DNA of 64,000 bases from Blautia massiliensis (ex Durand et al. 2017) (GTDB lineage Bacteria; Bacillota; Clostridia; Lachnospirales; Lachnospiraceae), in NCBI RefSeq assembly GCF_001487165.1, contig NZ_LN913006.1, positions 2,206,061 to 2,270,060 of the forward strand, in the 5' to 3' direction. Under the pieces are notes generated by a model. The model was given only the letters and a program-made list of their open reading frames with translations, had not been told where the DNA came from and did not search any database. This document shows, piece by piece, positions 45,605-54,248 of the stretch. The position numbers and the translations under genes are program-made. Each line of letters begins with the position of its first letter. Positions within the stretch are counted from its first letter, which is position 1.

Positions 45605-46960
45605 TCACTCCTGCCCCGCTGCATCCGATGTGCTGCTGTCTGCATCCTGATCCGCCTCGCCGTCTTCCGGCACCATATCTGTAGCCTCTGCCGCTTCCAG
45701 CTCTTCATCCACGGTACCTTCCGCACTGCTTCCGTCCGAGGAAGGATCATCTCCGTTTACTCCCTGGGTATCACCGGCAGAAACCTTCTCCTCAACCGTT
45801 GCATTGTCCAGGATAAAATCTTCCACTCTGAGAAGTCCGATGGATTCATCCACGGCTGCCTGTCCGTATTTATCTACCAGCGCAGCCAGATCCTTCACAC
45901 TGTATGCTTTGATCAGTTCATCCTGGATACTGAGAGATTTTTTATCTTCAAGTGTCATATTCTCCGCATCCATGATCCCCTGTACGATCAGGTTCTGCTT
46001 TACTTTAAACTCCGCATACTGACCGCTCTGCTCCTCAAAATCATCCATGGAGATTCCCTGAGCTTTTACAAAATCCTCCAGCGTCATATCACCCTGTTTT
46101 GCATAATTCTCATACAGACTGCGAAACTCTGTCTTGGCTGTATCCAGATCCTCCTGTGGATATTCCTTCACTTCAGATGCTGAGAGCACTGTGTTCCATG
46201 CAGTTTCACGCAATGTGTTCTGTGCACTTGTCTTCGCTTCATCCTCCAGTGTGGTACGGATTTCCTTCTTGTAATCATCCACACTCTTGCAGTCTGTATT
46301 CTTGGCTACCCAGGTATCGGTAAGCTCAGGTGCACGCTTAAAGCTCTGCAGAGTGACCTTAAATACCACTTCCTGTCCGGCCAGCTCTTCCGAAGAGTAT
46401 TCCTTCGGGAAAGTCAGATCGAGATCCTTGGTCTCACCTTTTTTCATTCCGATGATCCCGTCCTCAAATCCGTCGATAAACGTTCCGGAGCCTATGGTCA
46501 GCTCATAATTATTTGCAGTACCGCCGTCAAAAGCCACTCCGTCCTTGGTTCCCACATAATTAATGATAACCACATCTCCGTTCTGAACACTGCCTTCCGT
46601 TACTTCCTCAGCCTTGTTCTGAAGTTCTTCCTTGATCCTTCCGTCAACCATATCATCGGTTACGGCTTCTACTGTGTTATCAAGAGTCAGTCCCTTATAT
46701 TCTCCGATGGTCACATATTTGCTCACATCATCCACGGAAACAAGCCTTGTATCTCCGGAGGCTGCCTCTTCGCTGTCTTTATTGGAATCCGTTTCTTCTG
46801 ACTCTTTGGAATCTGCAGATCCGGAATCTTCTTTATCTGTTGTATCCTGCGCTTCTGCTGCAGGTTTTTTGTCATCTTTCTGGTCTGTTGATGTGCCACA
46901 TGCAGTGATCGCCAGTGCCGCACACAGTGCAAGAACCATGAGATATGCTTTTTTCTTCAT
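45605..46960 (-). CDS. Extracytoplasmic trigger-factor-like FKBP foldase (lipoprotein)
   Basis: 451 aa. A lipoprotein signal peptide ends at LAITAC. An acidic Ser/Asp/Glu linker covers about residues 22-75, then comes an FKBP peptidyl-prolyl isomerase domain (GDVVIINYVGTKDGVAFDGGTANNYELTIGSGTFIDGFEDGIIGMKKGE) and the helical trigger-factor C-terminal domain, followed by a second acidic tail. True trigger factor is cytoplasmic and lacks a signal peptide, so this is a secreted relative that likely helps exported proteins fold, possibly including the co-transcribed deacetylases. It is the last gene of that operon. Confidence 0.88.
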   Translation of the reverse strand: MKKKAYLMVLALCAALAITACGTSTDQKDDKKPAAEAQDTTDKEDSGSADSKESEETDSNKDSEEAASGDTRLVSVDDVSKYVTIGEYKGLTLDNTVEAVTDDMVDGRIKEELQNKAEEVTEGSVQNGDVVIINYVGTKDGVAFDGGTANNYELTIGSGTFIDGFEDGIIGMKKGETKDLDLTFPKEYSSEELAGQEVVFKVTLQSFKRAPELTDTWVAKNTDCKSVDDYKKEIRTTLEDEAKTSAQNTLRETAWNTVLSASEVKEYPQEDLDTAKTEFRSLYENYAKQGDMTLEDFVKAQGISMDDFEEQSGQYAEFKVKQNLIVQGIMDAENMTLEDKKSLSIQDELIKAYSVKDLAALVDKYGQAAVDESIGLLRVEDFILDNATVEEKVSAGDTQGVNGDDPSSDGSSAEGTVDEELEAAEATDMVPEDGEADQDADSSTSDAAGQE

Positions 46961-47038
46961 AACCTACTCCCTTCATCAAGTACTGTCGGTTCGATTATAA
47001 TCTTTTTTTATACAGATTTGTAAAGTGTGTTTGCTGTC

Positions 47039-48529
47039 TTACATTTCCGGTACCGGTGTCGGTCTGGAAGAATCCCACACCTCCGATACATCAAACAGGT
47101 CACTGAGCATATCCGGATTGTAATACATTCTGTATCCATCCAGATTCCGTCTTCCCTGACGGAAATATTCACTTGTGATCTGCACAAAATACTGACTGGA
47201 ATCTACATTGCAGAAATAGCGGTAGCCACGGCTTTTGTAATACTCATACTTCTCATTATCCGAAGTGTATCCTTCCCAGTCGCCGATATCCGCACCAAAG
47301 GCAAAAATGATCATATCGGTTTTTCCGAGGATGGGTGCCACATATTTTTCCCATTTTTTATTATCGGTCTTCAACTCCGCTGCTGTGGAGCTTGTAGCGT
47401 TTCTGTGACCCCAGGTATGGCTTGCAAATTCCCACCCGTCCTTTTTCATGGCCTTCGCCACTTTTTTGGCTGCTTTTACTTCTTTATCATAGTCAAAATC
47501 CGGATTGGCCTTGAGAAAAGCCTTCTGGTCATCCTGAAGATTCTTCTTGGTCTTATATGCCCCATCTGTACGGTAGCCCAGAACACCATTATAACCGGTC
47601 ATTGCTAGAATACCCTTTCTTCCATGATAGGAAAAATCCGGATGTTCTTTGATAAAGGAATCCAGGATCGGCACCACATCGTAATCTCCGGTCACAACTG
47701 TACCGTCTGCCTTCTTATACTCGCATTTGATATCTCCGTTGTCGTCGATCACCAGCTTTGTGGCAAATCCGTCTCCGTCCATATAATGATAGTAGCTGAC
47801 GTCATCCTCTGAAAGAACAAAAGGGATCTTGCCTTCCGGCAGCATGATCTTTCCCTTGCTCATGGTTCCGTCATCATTGATCACAGCCATATCATGAGGA
47901 CTCACCAGTACGTAACCCTTATCATACATGATCTGGAGCATTTTTTTGAATTCGCTGACTGTGGTCATCATCTGATTATATCCGGCCTCATCGGAATCTC
48001 CGTCAAAGGCCAGTGAGGTATTCACGATCAGGGAATGAAAAAATACATGGGTGATATTCTCAAGTGGATATTCCACACAGGCATCTCTTTTTTTCATGTA
48101 GGCTGCTGCTGCTTCCTGCATCTTGTCACTGGTAGCAAATTTCCAGTTGTTTTTCAGCACGGAGATCGCGCCGGTATAATCATACTGCTGTGCCAGTTTT
48201 TTGGCTTTTTTGAGAAGTGTTTTTTCGTCTGAGGAAGTACTGTCAGAGCTGTTCTCGGCTGCTTCCCTTTTCTGTGTTTCTTTTTCTGCCTTTTTTTCTT
48301 CCTTCGGTGTCTCGGTAGCTGCCGGCTGGTCCTCCGGATCCGCTGCTACTTTGGCTTCTTCGGACTGTTCTTCTTCGGCTTCTACTTCCGCTCCATCAGA
48401 CTGTGTATCCTCGTCATCCTGTGTCCCGGAGATCATATTGTCCACCTGAACAGTGACCGGATGGTTTCCGCCCACAAGAAGTGACGCCGCAAGCACTGTT
48501 GTCAGTACACCTGCAATTTTTTTCTTCAT
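47039..48529 (-). CDS. Secreted polysaccharide deacetylase-like protein (paralogue 1)
   Basis: 496 aa. Signal peptide or anchor MKKKIAGVLTTVLAASLLVGG, then a long acidic Glu/Ala/Lys linker (residues 35-105), a TPR-like helical part (LLKKAKKLAQQYDYTGAISVLKNNW) and a NodB-like domain with an atypical first motif (VLSEDDVSYYHYMDGDG) and the metal-type motif ASHTWGH. The C terminus ends SRPTPVPEM. It is about half identical to the next gene upstream, clearly a tandem duplication. Catalytic substrate unknown. Confidence 0.85.
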   Translation of the reverse strand: MKKKIAGVLTTVLAASLLVGGNHPVTVQVDNMISGTQDDEDTQSDGAEVEAEEEQSEEAKVAADPEDQPAATETPKEEKKAEKETQKREAAENSSDSTSSDEKTLLKKAKKLAQQYDYTGAISVLKNNWKFATSDKMQEAAAAYMKKRDACVEYPLENITHVFFHSLIVNTSLAFDGDSDEAGYNQMMTTVSEFKKMLQIMYDKGYVLVSPHDMAVINDDGTMSKGKIMLPEGKIPFVLSEDDVSYYHYMDGDGFATKLVIDDNGDIKCEYKKADGTVVTGDYDVVPILDSFIKEHPDFSYHGRKGILAMTGYNGVLGYRTDGAYKTKKNLQDDQKAFLKANPDFDYDKEVKAAKKVAKAMKKDGWEFASHTWGHRNATSSTAAELKTDNKKWEKYVAPILGKTDMIIFAFGADIGDWEGYTSDNEKYEYYKSRGYRYFCNVDSSQYFVQITSEYFRQGRRNLDGYRMYYNPDMLSDLFDVSEVWDSSRPTPVPEM

Positions 48530-48582
48530 AATAATATATATGCCCCTTTCTAAAAGTCCCCTCGTATCTCCGGATATGACCG

Positions 48583-50067
48583 TTACATCGGCGGTACCGG
48601 TGTCGGTCTTGCCGGATCAAAAACATCTTTTACGTCAAAAAGATCGGATAACAGTTCCGGGTTATAATACATACGGTATCCATCCAGATTTCGTCTTCCC
48701 TGACGGAAGTACCGATCCCGGATCTGTACATAATACTGGCTGGAATCCACGTTGCAGTAATAATTATATCCCTGCCCCTTCAGATATTCGAATTTATCCC
48801 CGGAATACTCCTGGTCATTGGTAATGTCGGTTCCAAAAGCAAAAATGATAACATCCGTTCCCCCGATCAGCGGATCTACATTTTTCTTGAAACGTTCGGT
48901 ATCTGCCTGAAGCTTCTCCAGTGTGACCTGTCCCACATTCTGATGTCCCCAGGTATGGCTCGCAAATTCCCAGCCTTCTGCCTTCATGGCATCGGCAACC
49001 TTTTTTGCGGCTGCCCGTTCTTTTTCCAGGCTGAAATCCGGATGTGCATCCAGCCACTGTACTTTATTTTCATCCAGATCTGCCGGACGGGTCTCATAGC
49101 TTTCGTCGGTCCGGTATCCCAGGATCCCGTTGTATCCGGTAAGTGCCAGGATTCCTTTTGCACCGCGGTATGAGAAATCCGGATGCTTTTCCACAAAACG
49201 GTCGATCAGCGGAACCATGTCGTAATCTCCCACGGATACGCTTCCGTCATCTTCCACATATTCATTGCGGATCTTTCCTTTATCATCCACGATCAGCTTC
49301 GTGGCATAGCCGTCACCGTCCATGTAATGATAATAGCATACATCATCCTGTGAGAGGACAAACGGCGTTTTCCCAGGCGGAAGAAGGATCTCTCCCTCTG
49401 TGATATTCCCGTTGTCGTCTGCCTTTGCCATGTCCTTGATGCTTACCATCACATAGCCCTTGTCATACATGGTCTGCGTGATCTTGTTAAACTCATCAAT
49501 GGTTGTCATGACCTGATTATAATCTGCTTCTTTGTAGTCTCCGTCAAACGCTTTGGATGGATCCTTGATCAGAATATGATAAAAGACATGTGTCACCTTT
49601 TCAAGGGGCCATGCCGTACAGGTTGCTTTTATGTCTTCGTATTTTTTTGCAGCTGCCTGCATCTTCTTATCCGAATCATAGGACGGAGCCTTTTTCAGAA
49701 GATCGATAGCTTTGTCATAGTTATACTGACTGGCCAGAAGCTCTGCCTCTGCGAGAGTATCTTTGGAAGCGGTCTCTGTATTTTTAGTACCTGCTTCTAA
49801 AGCTTTTTCTCCGGAAACGGTCTGTTCTTTCTGTTTGTCAGAAGAAACTGTCTTCTCTTTTGAAGCCTTCTCACTTCTGCCCTTCAGCGCACCGACTCCT
49901 ACTGATGCCCCGACTGCGACGATCATTGCCGCTGTTATGATGGCCAGACGTTTTCTGCGTTCCTTCAGCTGGCGCTTTCTGCGGCGTTTCAATATCTCTT
50001 TCCGCCATTCTTCGTACTCAGGAGTTCCCATTTCCGGTCGGGTTCCCCCGGGCTTTTTCTCTTTCAT
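48583..50067 (-). CDS. Membrane-anchored polysaccharide deacetylase-like protein (paralogue 2)
   Basis: 494 aa. A basic cytoplasmic N terminus (MKEKKPGGTRPEMGTPEYEEWRKEILKRRRKRQ...) and one helix (LAIITAAMIVAVGASVGVGAL) distinguish it from paralogue 1. The remainder is parallel: a helical repeat (ASQYNYDKAIDLLKKAPSYD), VLSQDDVCYYHYMDGDG, ASHTWGHQNVG and an end PARPTPVPPM. It is first in the operon paralogue 2, paralogue 1, FKBP foldase. Confidence 0.85.
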   Translation of the reverse strand: MKEKKPGGTRPEMGTPEYEEWRKEILKRRRKRQLKERRKRLAIITAAMIVAVGASVGVGALKGRSEKASKEKTVSSDKQKEQTVSGEKALEAGTKNTETASKDTLAEAELLASQYNYDKAIDLLKKAPSYDSDKKMQAAAKKYEDIKATCTAWPLEKVTHVFYHILIKDPSKAFDGDYKEADYNQVMTTIDEFNKITQTMYDKGYVMVSIKDMAKADDNGNITEGEILLPPGKTPFVLSQDDVCYYHYMDGDGYATKLIVDDKGKIRNEYVEDDGSVSVGDYDMVPLIDRFVEKHPDFSYRGAKGILALTGYNGILGYRTDESYETRPADLDENKVQWLDAHPDFSLEKERAAAKKVADAMKAEGWEFASHTWGHQNVGQVTLEKLQADTERFKKNVDPLIGGTDVIIFAFGTDITNDQEYSGDKFEYLKGQGYNYYCNVDSSQYYVQIRDRYFRQGRRNLDGYRMYYNPELLSDLFDVKDVFDPARPTPVPPM

Positions 50068-50229
50068 ATAATATTTCCTCCATCTCTGGTTTATCCATTA
50101 CATATGTTAGCTCAAAGATAGTTATGTCCTGTATTCTCTGCAGCATACACAGATGAACTGCATCGTAATCATTATAACTGGTAACTGCTGAAATTTCCAC
50201 CGTTCCACCTGTCTTTTTCACTTTTTTAA

Positions 50230-50258
50230 TTGCCTTTTTGACGAAACAATGCTAAAAT
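50230..50258 (+). promoter_or_regulatory. Promoter of the small membrane protein gene
   Basis: TTGCCT, 17 bp, TAAAAT with an extended TGC before the -10. The start near 50265 is about 50 bp upstream of the ATG. Confidence 0.6.
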
Positions 50259-50315
50259 GTTGTTTGCGTAATGTAACCGATTGCGAAACAAATATATATA
50301 CAGGGGGATTCTCAA

Positions 50316-50756
50316 ATGAGTACAGTTACCATCGTTCTTCTGGTCATCCTCGTTATTCTGATCGCAGCAGTGATCGCACTCTATTTCTTCGGAAAAAAAG
50401 CTCAGAAAAAACAGGACGAACAGCAGGCTCAGATCCAGGCTAACAAGCAGACAGTTTCCATGCTGGTCATCGATAAAAAACGGATGCCGCTGAAAGATTC
50501 CGGACTTCCACAGATGGTCATCGACCAAACACCTAAGCTTATGCGCCGGTCCAAGCTTCCGATCGTAAAAGCCAAAGTCGGTCCGAAGATCAGTATCCTT
50601 ATTGCAGATGAAAAAGTTTTTGATCTGATCCCGGTCAAAAAAGAGATCAAAGCTGAAGTCAGCGGTCTTTACATCGTTGGCGTAAAAGGAATCCGTGGTT
50701 CTCTCGAAGCACCACAGAAGAAGAAAAAAGGCTTCCTCGCAAGATTCCGTAAATGA
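50316..50756 (+). CDS. Small membrane-anchored protein of unknown function
   Basis: 146 aa. One N-terminal helix (VTIVLLVILVILIAAVIALYFFG) is followed by a Lys/Gln-rich helical linker and a soluble domain (QTVSMLVIDKKRMPLKDSGLPQMVIDQTPKLMRRSKLPIVKAKVGPKISILIADEKVFDLIPVKKEIKAEVSGLYIVGVKGIRG) that looks beta-rich. The strong promoter, AGGGGG before the start, and a terminator right after it mark it as a real single gene. I do not recognise a named family. The C terminus is very basic. Confidence 0.85.
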   Translation: MSTVTIVLLVILVILIAAVIALYFFGKKAQKKQDEQQAQIQANKQTVSMLVIDKKRMPLKDSGLPQMVIDQTPKLMRRSKLPIVKAKVGPKISILIADEKVFDLIPVKKEIKAEVSGLYIVGVKGIRGSLEAPQKKKKGFLARFRK

Positions 50757-50770
50757 TCAGAATCCAAAAC

Positions 50771-50816
50771 AGCCGCCATGCTTTCAGGAATTCCCCTGAT
50801 GCACGGCGGCTTTTCT
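50771..50816 (+). terminator. Terminator of the small membrane protein gene
   Basis: AGCCGCC / GGCGGCT outer stem with an inner TCAGG / CCTGA stem, then TTTTCTT. Confidence 0.88.
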
Positions 50817-50855
50817 TATGTAGTGTAATTATATATCTTTTATTTTCTGCAGGAT

Positions 50856-51302
50856 CTATAAAACAAAATCCTTGCAGTCTCTTGGCTGTACCTGGATTGC
50901 CAGATAGCAGTCTGCCACATGTTCTTCATTCATATCCAGCGCATAATCTGCTTTGATCTGAAGGTTCTCTTCGCTTTCCGTCAGCTCCAGATTCGTAGCT
51001 GAGATTCCCATCTGAAGTGTTCCGTAAGGGGTAGTATAATAGGTCATGTTTTTTTTGCCCTGTTCAAATACCATGTGTACATTGACCAGTCCCTTCTTGC
51101 TGACCTCCAGACCCTTTCCGGATACTTTTATGTAATTGATGGTGGGTTCTGCTGTTTCATCCAGCAGTTCCTCATATCTGAGATAATGAGAACCATTACG
51201 GAAATAATACTGTCCCGGAACAATGATCTCTATAGGTTCCTGATCCCCCTGTGCATCCATCATCTGAAGCCCTCTTACATGGATCAAAACTTCTTTCTGC
51301 AT
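50856..51302 (-). CDS. DUF1934 (YwiB-like) beta-barrel protein
   Basis: 148 aa matching the DUF1934 family, small calycin-like beta-barrels of unknown role. The pattern EVLIHVRGLQ, YYFRNGSHYLRYEELLDETAEPTINYIKVSG and MTYYTTPYGTLQMGISA is typical. It follows murI by 32 bp and is probably co-transcribed with it. Confidence 0.88.
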   Translation of the reverse strand: MQKEVLIHVRGLQMMDAQGDQEPIEIIVPGQYYFRNGSHYLRYEELLDETAEPTINYIKVSGKGLEVSKKGLVNVHMVFEQGKKNMTYYTTPYGTLQMGISATNLELTESEENLQIKADYALDMNEEHVADCYLAIQVQPRDCKDFVL

Positions 51303-51334
51303 TCTTTTCTCCTATCATTTATGTACAGATCTGT

Positions 51335-52156
51335 TTAATATTTTTCGATATCGATCTTCTGTGTTTTTTCTACGTTATACGGCAGGATGGAATTGGCAAA
51401 ATCCTTAAACTTCTCTGCAAGATCACTTACATAAAAGCGATACGGGAATTCCTCCTGTGCTACCTCATTGCTGGCAAGATCCAGTCTGGAGAGCAGCTTT
51501 TTAAGCTCCAGCGCCGTCTCATATGCAGGATTCACAAGGCAGACCTCCTCACCCATGATCTTGCGGATGGTAGATCTTAAAAGAGGATAGTGCGTACATC
51601 CGAGGATCAGTGTATCGATCTCCTGCTCCTGCAGCTCCTTCAGATATCTTCTGGCAACCTCCTCGGTGACCGGATCATGATACCAGCCCTCTTCTACCAG
51701 TGGAACAAACAGCGGGCACGCTTTTCCGATCACGGTGATCTCCGGATCCAGTTCCTTCAGATAAGAGGCATGGATACCGCTTCCTACCGTGCCCACCGTT
51801 CCGATAATGCCCACCCGTTTATTTCTGGTTTCCTGGGCAGCAACTTTGGCACCGGCCTCGATCACTCCAAGGATCGGGATATCCAGTTCATCCTTCACCG
51901 CATCCAGAGCAAATGCACTGGCTGTATTACAGGCCACCACAATGGCCTTCACCTTCTGTTCCTGCAGAAAATGAATGATCTGGCGGGAATAACGGATCAC
52001 CGTTTCTCTGGATTTGCTTCCATAGGGAACTCTGGCTGTGTCTCCGAAATATACGATTTTTTCCGATGGGAGATTGCGCATGATCTCCCGGGCTACTGTC
52101 AGTCCTCCGATACCGGAATCAAACACACCCACCGGTGCGTTTCTGTCTATATTCAT
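51335..52156 (-). CDS. murI: Glutamate racemase
   Basis: Makes D-glutamate for peptidoglycan (273 aa, cytoplasmic). VGVFDSGIGGLTVAREI is the N-terminal signature. The two catalytic Cys are in VVACNTASAF and LILGCTHYPLL, and YFGDTARVPYGSKS is conserved. Length is normal. Confidence 0.96.
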   Translation of the reverse strand: MNIDRNAPVGVFDSGIGGLTVAREIMRNLPSEKIVYFGDTARVPYGSKSRETVIRYSRQIIHFLQEQKVKAIVVACNTASAFALDAVKDELDIPILGVIEAGAKVAAQETRNKRVGIIGTVGTVGSGIHASYLKELDPEITVIGKACPLFVPLVEEGWYHDPVTEEVARRYLKELQEQEIDTLILGCTHYPLLRSTIRKIMGEEVCLVNPAYETALELKKLLSRLDLASNEVAQEEFPYRFYVSDLAEKFKDFANSILPYNVEKTQKIDIEKY

Positions 52157-52212
52157 TGATCTTATCTCCTGAAATAATTAATCGAACGTGATTGGTCCGT
52201 TGAAATATTGTA

Positions 52213-52452
52213 TCACCAATCCAGGGCTTGCGCAAGCCAGAAGGATATCTTCACCGGCTTATTTTCCCCGTTATCCTCTGCTTTTTCAAAACAGAATTCC
52301 GGGTAGATCGTTCCCCACCAGGCATAAAACTGTGGCTGCCGATCACCGGCAGTTCTTCTCTCCCAGGTACTCCCTGCAAGGATCACTGCCGTGAGCAAAA
52401 GGAACCCTCCTGCTTTTTTTAATACATGCTTCTTCATTTTTATATGCTCCAT
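52213..52452 (-). CDS. Small putative membrane/exported protein of the germination operon
   Basis: 79 aa (MEHIKMKKHVLKKAGGFLLLTAVILAGSTWERR...), with AGGAGGG 7 bases before the ATG. A basic start and one hydrophobic segment (AGGFLLLTAVILAG) suggest a signal anchor; the rest is Trp/Phe-rich and short. It follows the fused gerAB-gerAC gene on the same strand and precedes murI. No family recognised. Confidence 0.65.
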   Translation of the reverse strand: MEHIKMKKHVLKKAGGFLLLTAVILAGSTWERRTAGDRQPQFYAWWGTIYPEFCFEKAEDNGENKPVKISFWLAQALDW

Positions 52453-52467
52453 GAGCAAGCCCTCCTG

Positions 52468-52557
52468 TCAAAAATCTTCGGATGATCTTATCCAGAGATA
52501 TACTGTACGATTTATCGTACTGATCATCATCTGTATTATTAACAGTCCGGCTCCCAT
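52468..52557 (-). CDS. Tiny ORF coupled to the gerAB-gerAC stop codon
   Basis: 29 codons (MGAGLLIIQMMISTINRTVYLWIRSSEDF) whose ATG directly follows the TAG of the germination gene. The first half is hydrophobic. Its stop lies just before the ribosome-binding site of the 79-aa gene. The exact junction and the amphipathic composition make it plausible, but no family is known to me. Confidence 0.4.
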   Translation of the reverse strand: MGAGLLIIQMMISTINRTVYLWIRSSEDF

Positions 52558-54243
52558 CTATTCATTACTGCCGTAATCCACTTCCAGAAGCTCACCTTCC
52601 ACCCATATCTCCGGAAGCCAGGGCAGCGTTCCATCCTGACAGAACTGATGATATACCTCCCGCAGAGTCACACCCTTCTTCTGCTGCCCGGATGTGCGGT
52701 TCTCCTGAATTCCCTGAAGGTATTCCCCTATGGAGCTTTCCCGGGCTCCCTTCCATTGAAAAACATCTCCCAGCATATCCGTCCGGAACACGTAGACATC
52801 CTCTCCGATATGCTCTTCCTGCTTCAGATATCCGATCAGTGCTTCCCGGGCTCCCTCTCCCAGGATCTGTTCATCCAGGATCAGCACTTCAAGATGACCC
52901 AGATCCAGAAATTTTTCCTGAGACCGGTTGTAGACTGCCTCGATCTCCTGAAAGTCCCGGCCGGAAAGAGTCAGCACAGAAATCGGATCTTCGTCCGGTT
53001 TTTCCTGTCCGGTAGCTGTACTCATATCCGGCATTGCATATTTCAGCACAAAGCCATTCTCTGAAACACCGGCCCCCAGTGCCAGCGGATAAGCTCTTTT
53101 TTCCGGTTCTACTGCCGCACAGCCTGATCCCGTCAAAGTGATGACCAGGACAAGTCCTGCCACAGTTACTTTTTTCTTCCGTCTTCCCCGGTTTTCCGTA
53201 CTGAGAAAAAGCTGTATCACAAGCAGAAACGGCACAAAGATGTACCCCAGATACCCGCCATAATACTCCCGGATCCCCATCCCGTTTCTCTCATACAGGG
53301 AAAGCAGCCAGCCTGCTGCCGGGATCCAGTACCGACCGGTCCCGAATCCGGTTTTTTCCGCGATCTGATTTCCGTAATGAAACAAACTTCCCAGAGAAAA
53401 CAAAAGTCCGAATACCAGAAACCCCATCCATATCACATCAAATCTCGCCAGTACGTTTCCCGGAAGATCTGCACCCTCCAAAAGAGGCAGTACCGGACAG
53501 ATCTCGTTTTTAAGGCGTGCACCTCCAAAGACTGCCGGAAGAAGGAGCTGCATTCCAAAAATGATCCCGCAAACTGTAAGAAAAGCCAGGATCACAGGTT
53601 TTCTAGCACTTCCCTGTTTTTTTGCATACTCCAGCCCGAAGGGAAGAAGTCCTGCTCCTGAAAAAGCACACAAAAGTGTATACAGATCACGGAGCCATCG
53701 CTCTCCTGTAAATCCTGTTTCCGGATCTTTCATCACTTCCATAAAGTACTCTGTTTTTCCCTGCCCTGCACATAAAAGCATCAGAAGAAGGATCCCTGCC
53801 AGAAAAATCCTTCCGGACACCTCAGCGATCCGCCCTCTTCTCTGCATTCCGCGATGCGTTCCCAGACTACAGGCTGCAACTGCAAGAAGAGACAGCCATT
53901 TTCCGGAAATCCCGCTGATCAGACTTTCCGGGATCACCTCCCCCAGAAGGCCCGAAAGAAATGCCGAACTTGCGATCACATATACCAAAAAGAACAGGCC
54001 AATAAATCGTACAGTAAAACTTCCTGTCCTTTTGGAAAGCTCCCCATATGCAGGTGTCAGACGTATCAGCCAGATCACATAAAAAGAGAGCACTACGGCC
54101 GCAGCAGCTGTCCCTGCCATGGCACTGATGCCCAACATCGCTCCATTCTTAAACAGGCACAGCAGAAACGGCGCCGGAAACACCAGTATGATCTGCCGAA
54201 AAAGCTGTCTGTGGGAAATCCTGTTATTCTCCGCAAATCTCAT
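52558..54243 (-). CDS. Spore germination receptor, fused GerAB-GerAC
   Basis: 561 aa in one unbroken frame. Residues about 1-355 form the GerAB transporter-like domain (APC fold, about ten helices). Next comes a basic segment (ENRGRRKKK), a hydrophobic stretch with a lipobox-like end (VLVITLTGSGC) and then a GerAC-type domain (YPLALGAGVSENGFVLKYAMPD, FLDLGHLEVLILDEQILGEG, FRTDMLGDVF). Normally GerAC is a separate lipoprotein. Here its complete signal-peptide-like segment is internal, so later cleavage by lipoprotein peptidase is conceivable. The start at 54243 has AAAGG just before it and follows the gerAA stop by 5 bp. The GerAC part is short (about 180 residues). Confidence 0.88.
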   Translation of the reverse strand: MRFAENNRISHRQLFRQIILVFPAPFLLCLFKNGAMLGISAMAGTAAAAVVLSFYVIWLIRLTPAYGELSKRTGSFTVRFIGLFFLVYVIASSAFLSGLLGEVIPESLISGISGKWLSLLAVAACSLGTHRGMQRRGRIAEVSGRIFLAGILLLMLLCAGQGKTEYFMEVMKDPETGFTGERWLRDLYTLLCAFSGAGLLPFGLEYAKKQGSARKPVILAFLTVCGIIFGMQLLLPAVFGGARLKNEICPVLPLLEGADLPGNVLARFDVIWMGFLVFGLLFSLGSLFHYGNQIAEKTGFGTGRYWIPAAGWLLSLYERNGMGIREYYGGYLGYIFVPFLLVIQLFLSTENRGRRKKKVTVAGLVLVITLTGSGCAAVEPEKRAYPLALGAGVSENGFVLKYAMPDMSTATGQEKPDEDPISVLTLSGRDFQEIEAVYNRSQEKFLDLGHLEVLILDEQILGEGAREALIGYLKQEEHIGEDVYVFRTDMLGDVFQWKGARESSIGEYLQGIQENRTSGQQKKGVTLREVYHQFCQDGTLPWLPEIWVEGELLEVDYGSNE

Positions 54244-54248
54244 AACCT

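Noticed and set aside
50018..50221. A 67-codon minus-strand frame overlapping the start of the deacetylase-like gene
   Set aside because: It overlaps the well supported N terminus in another frame, has no clear ribosome-binding site and no recognisable domain.
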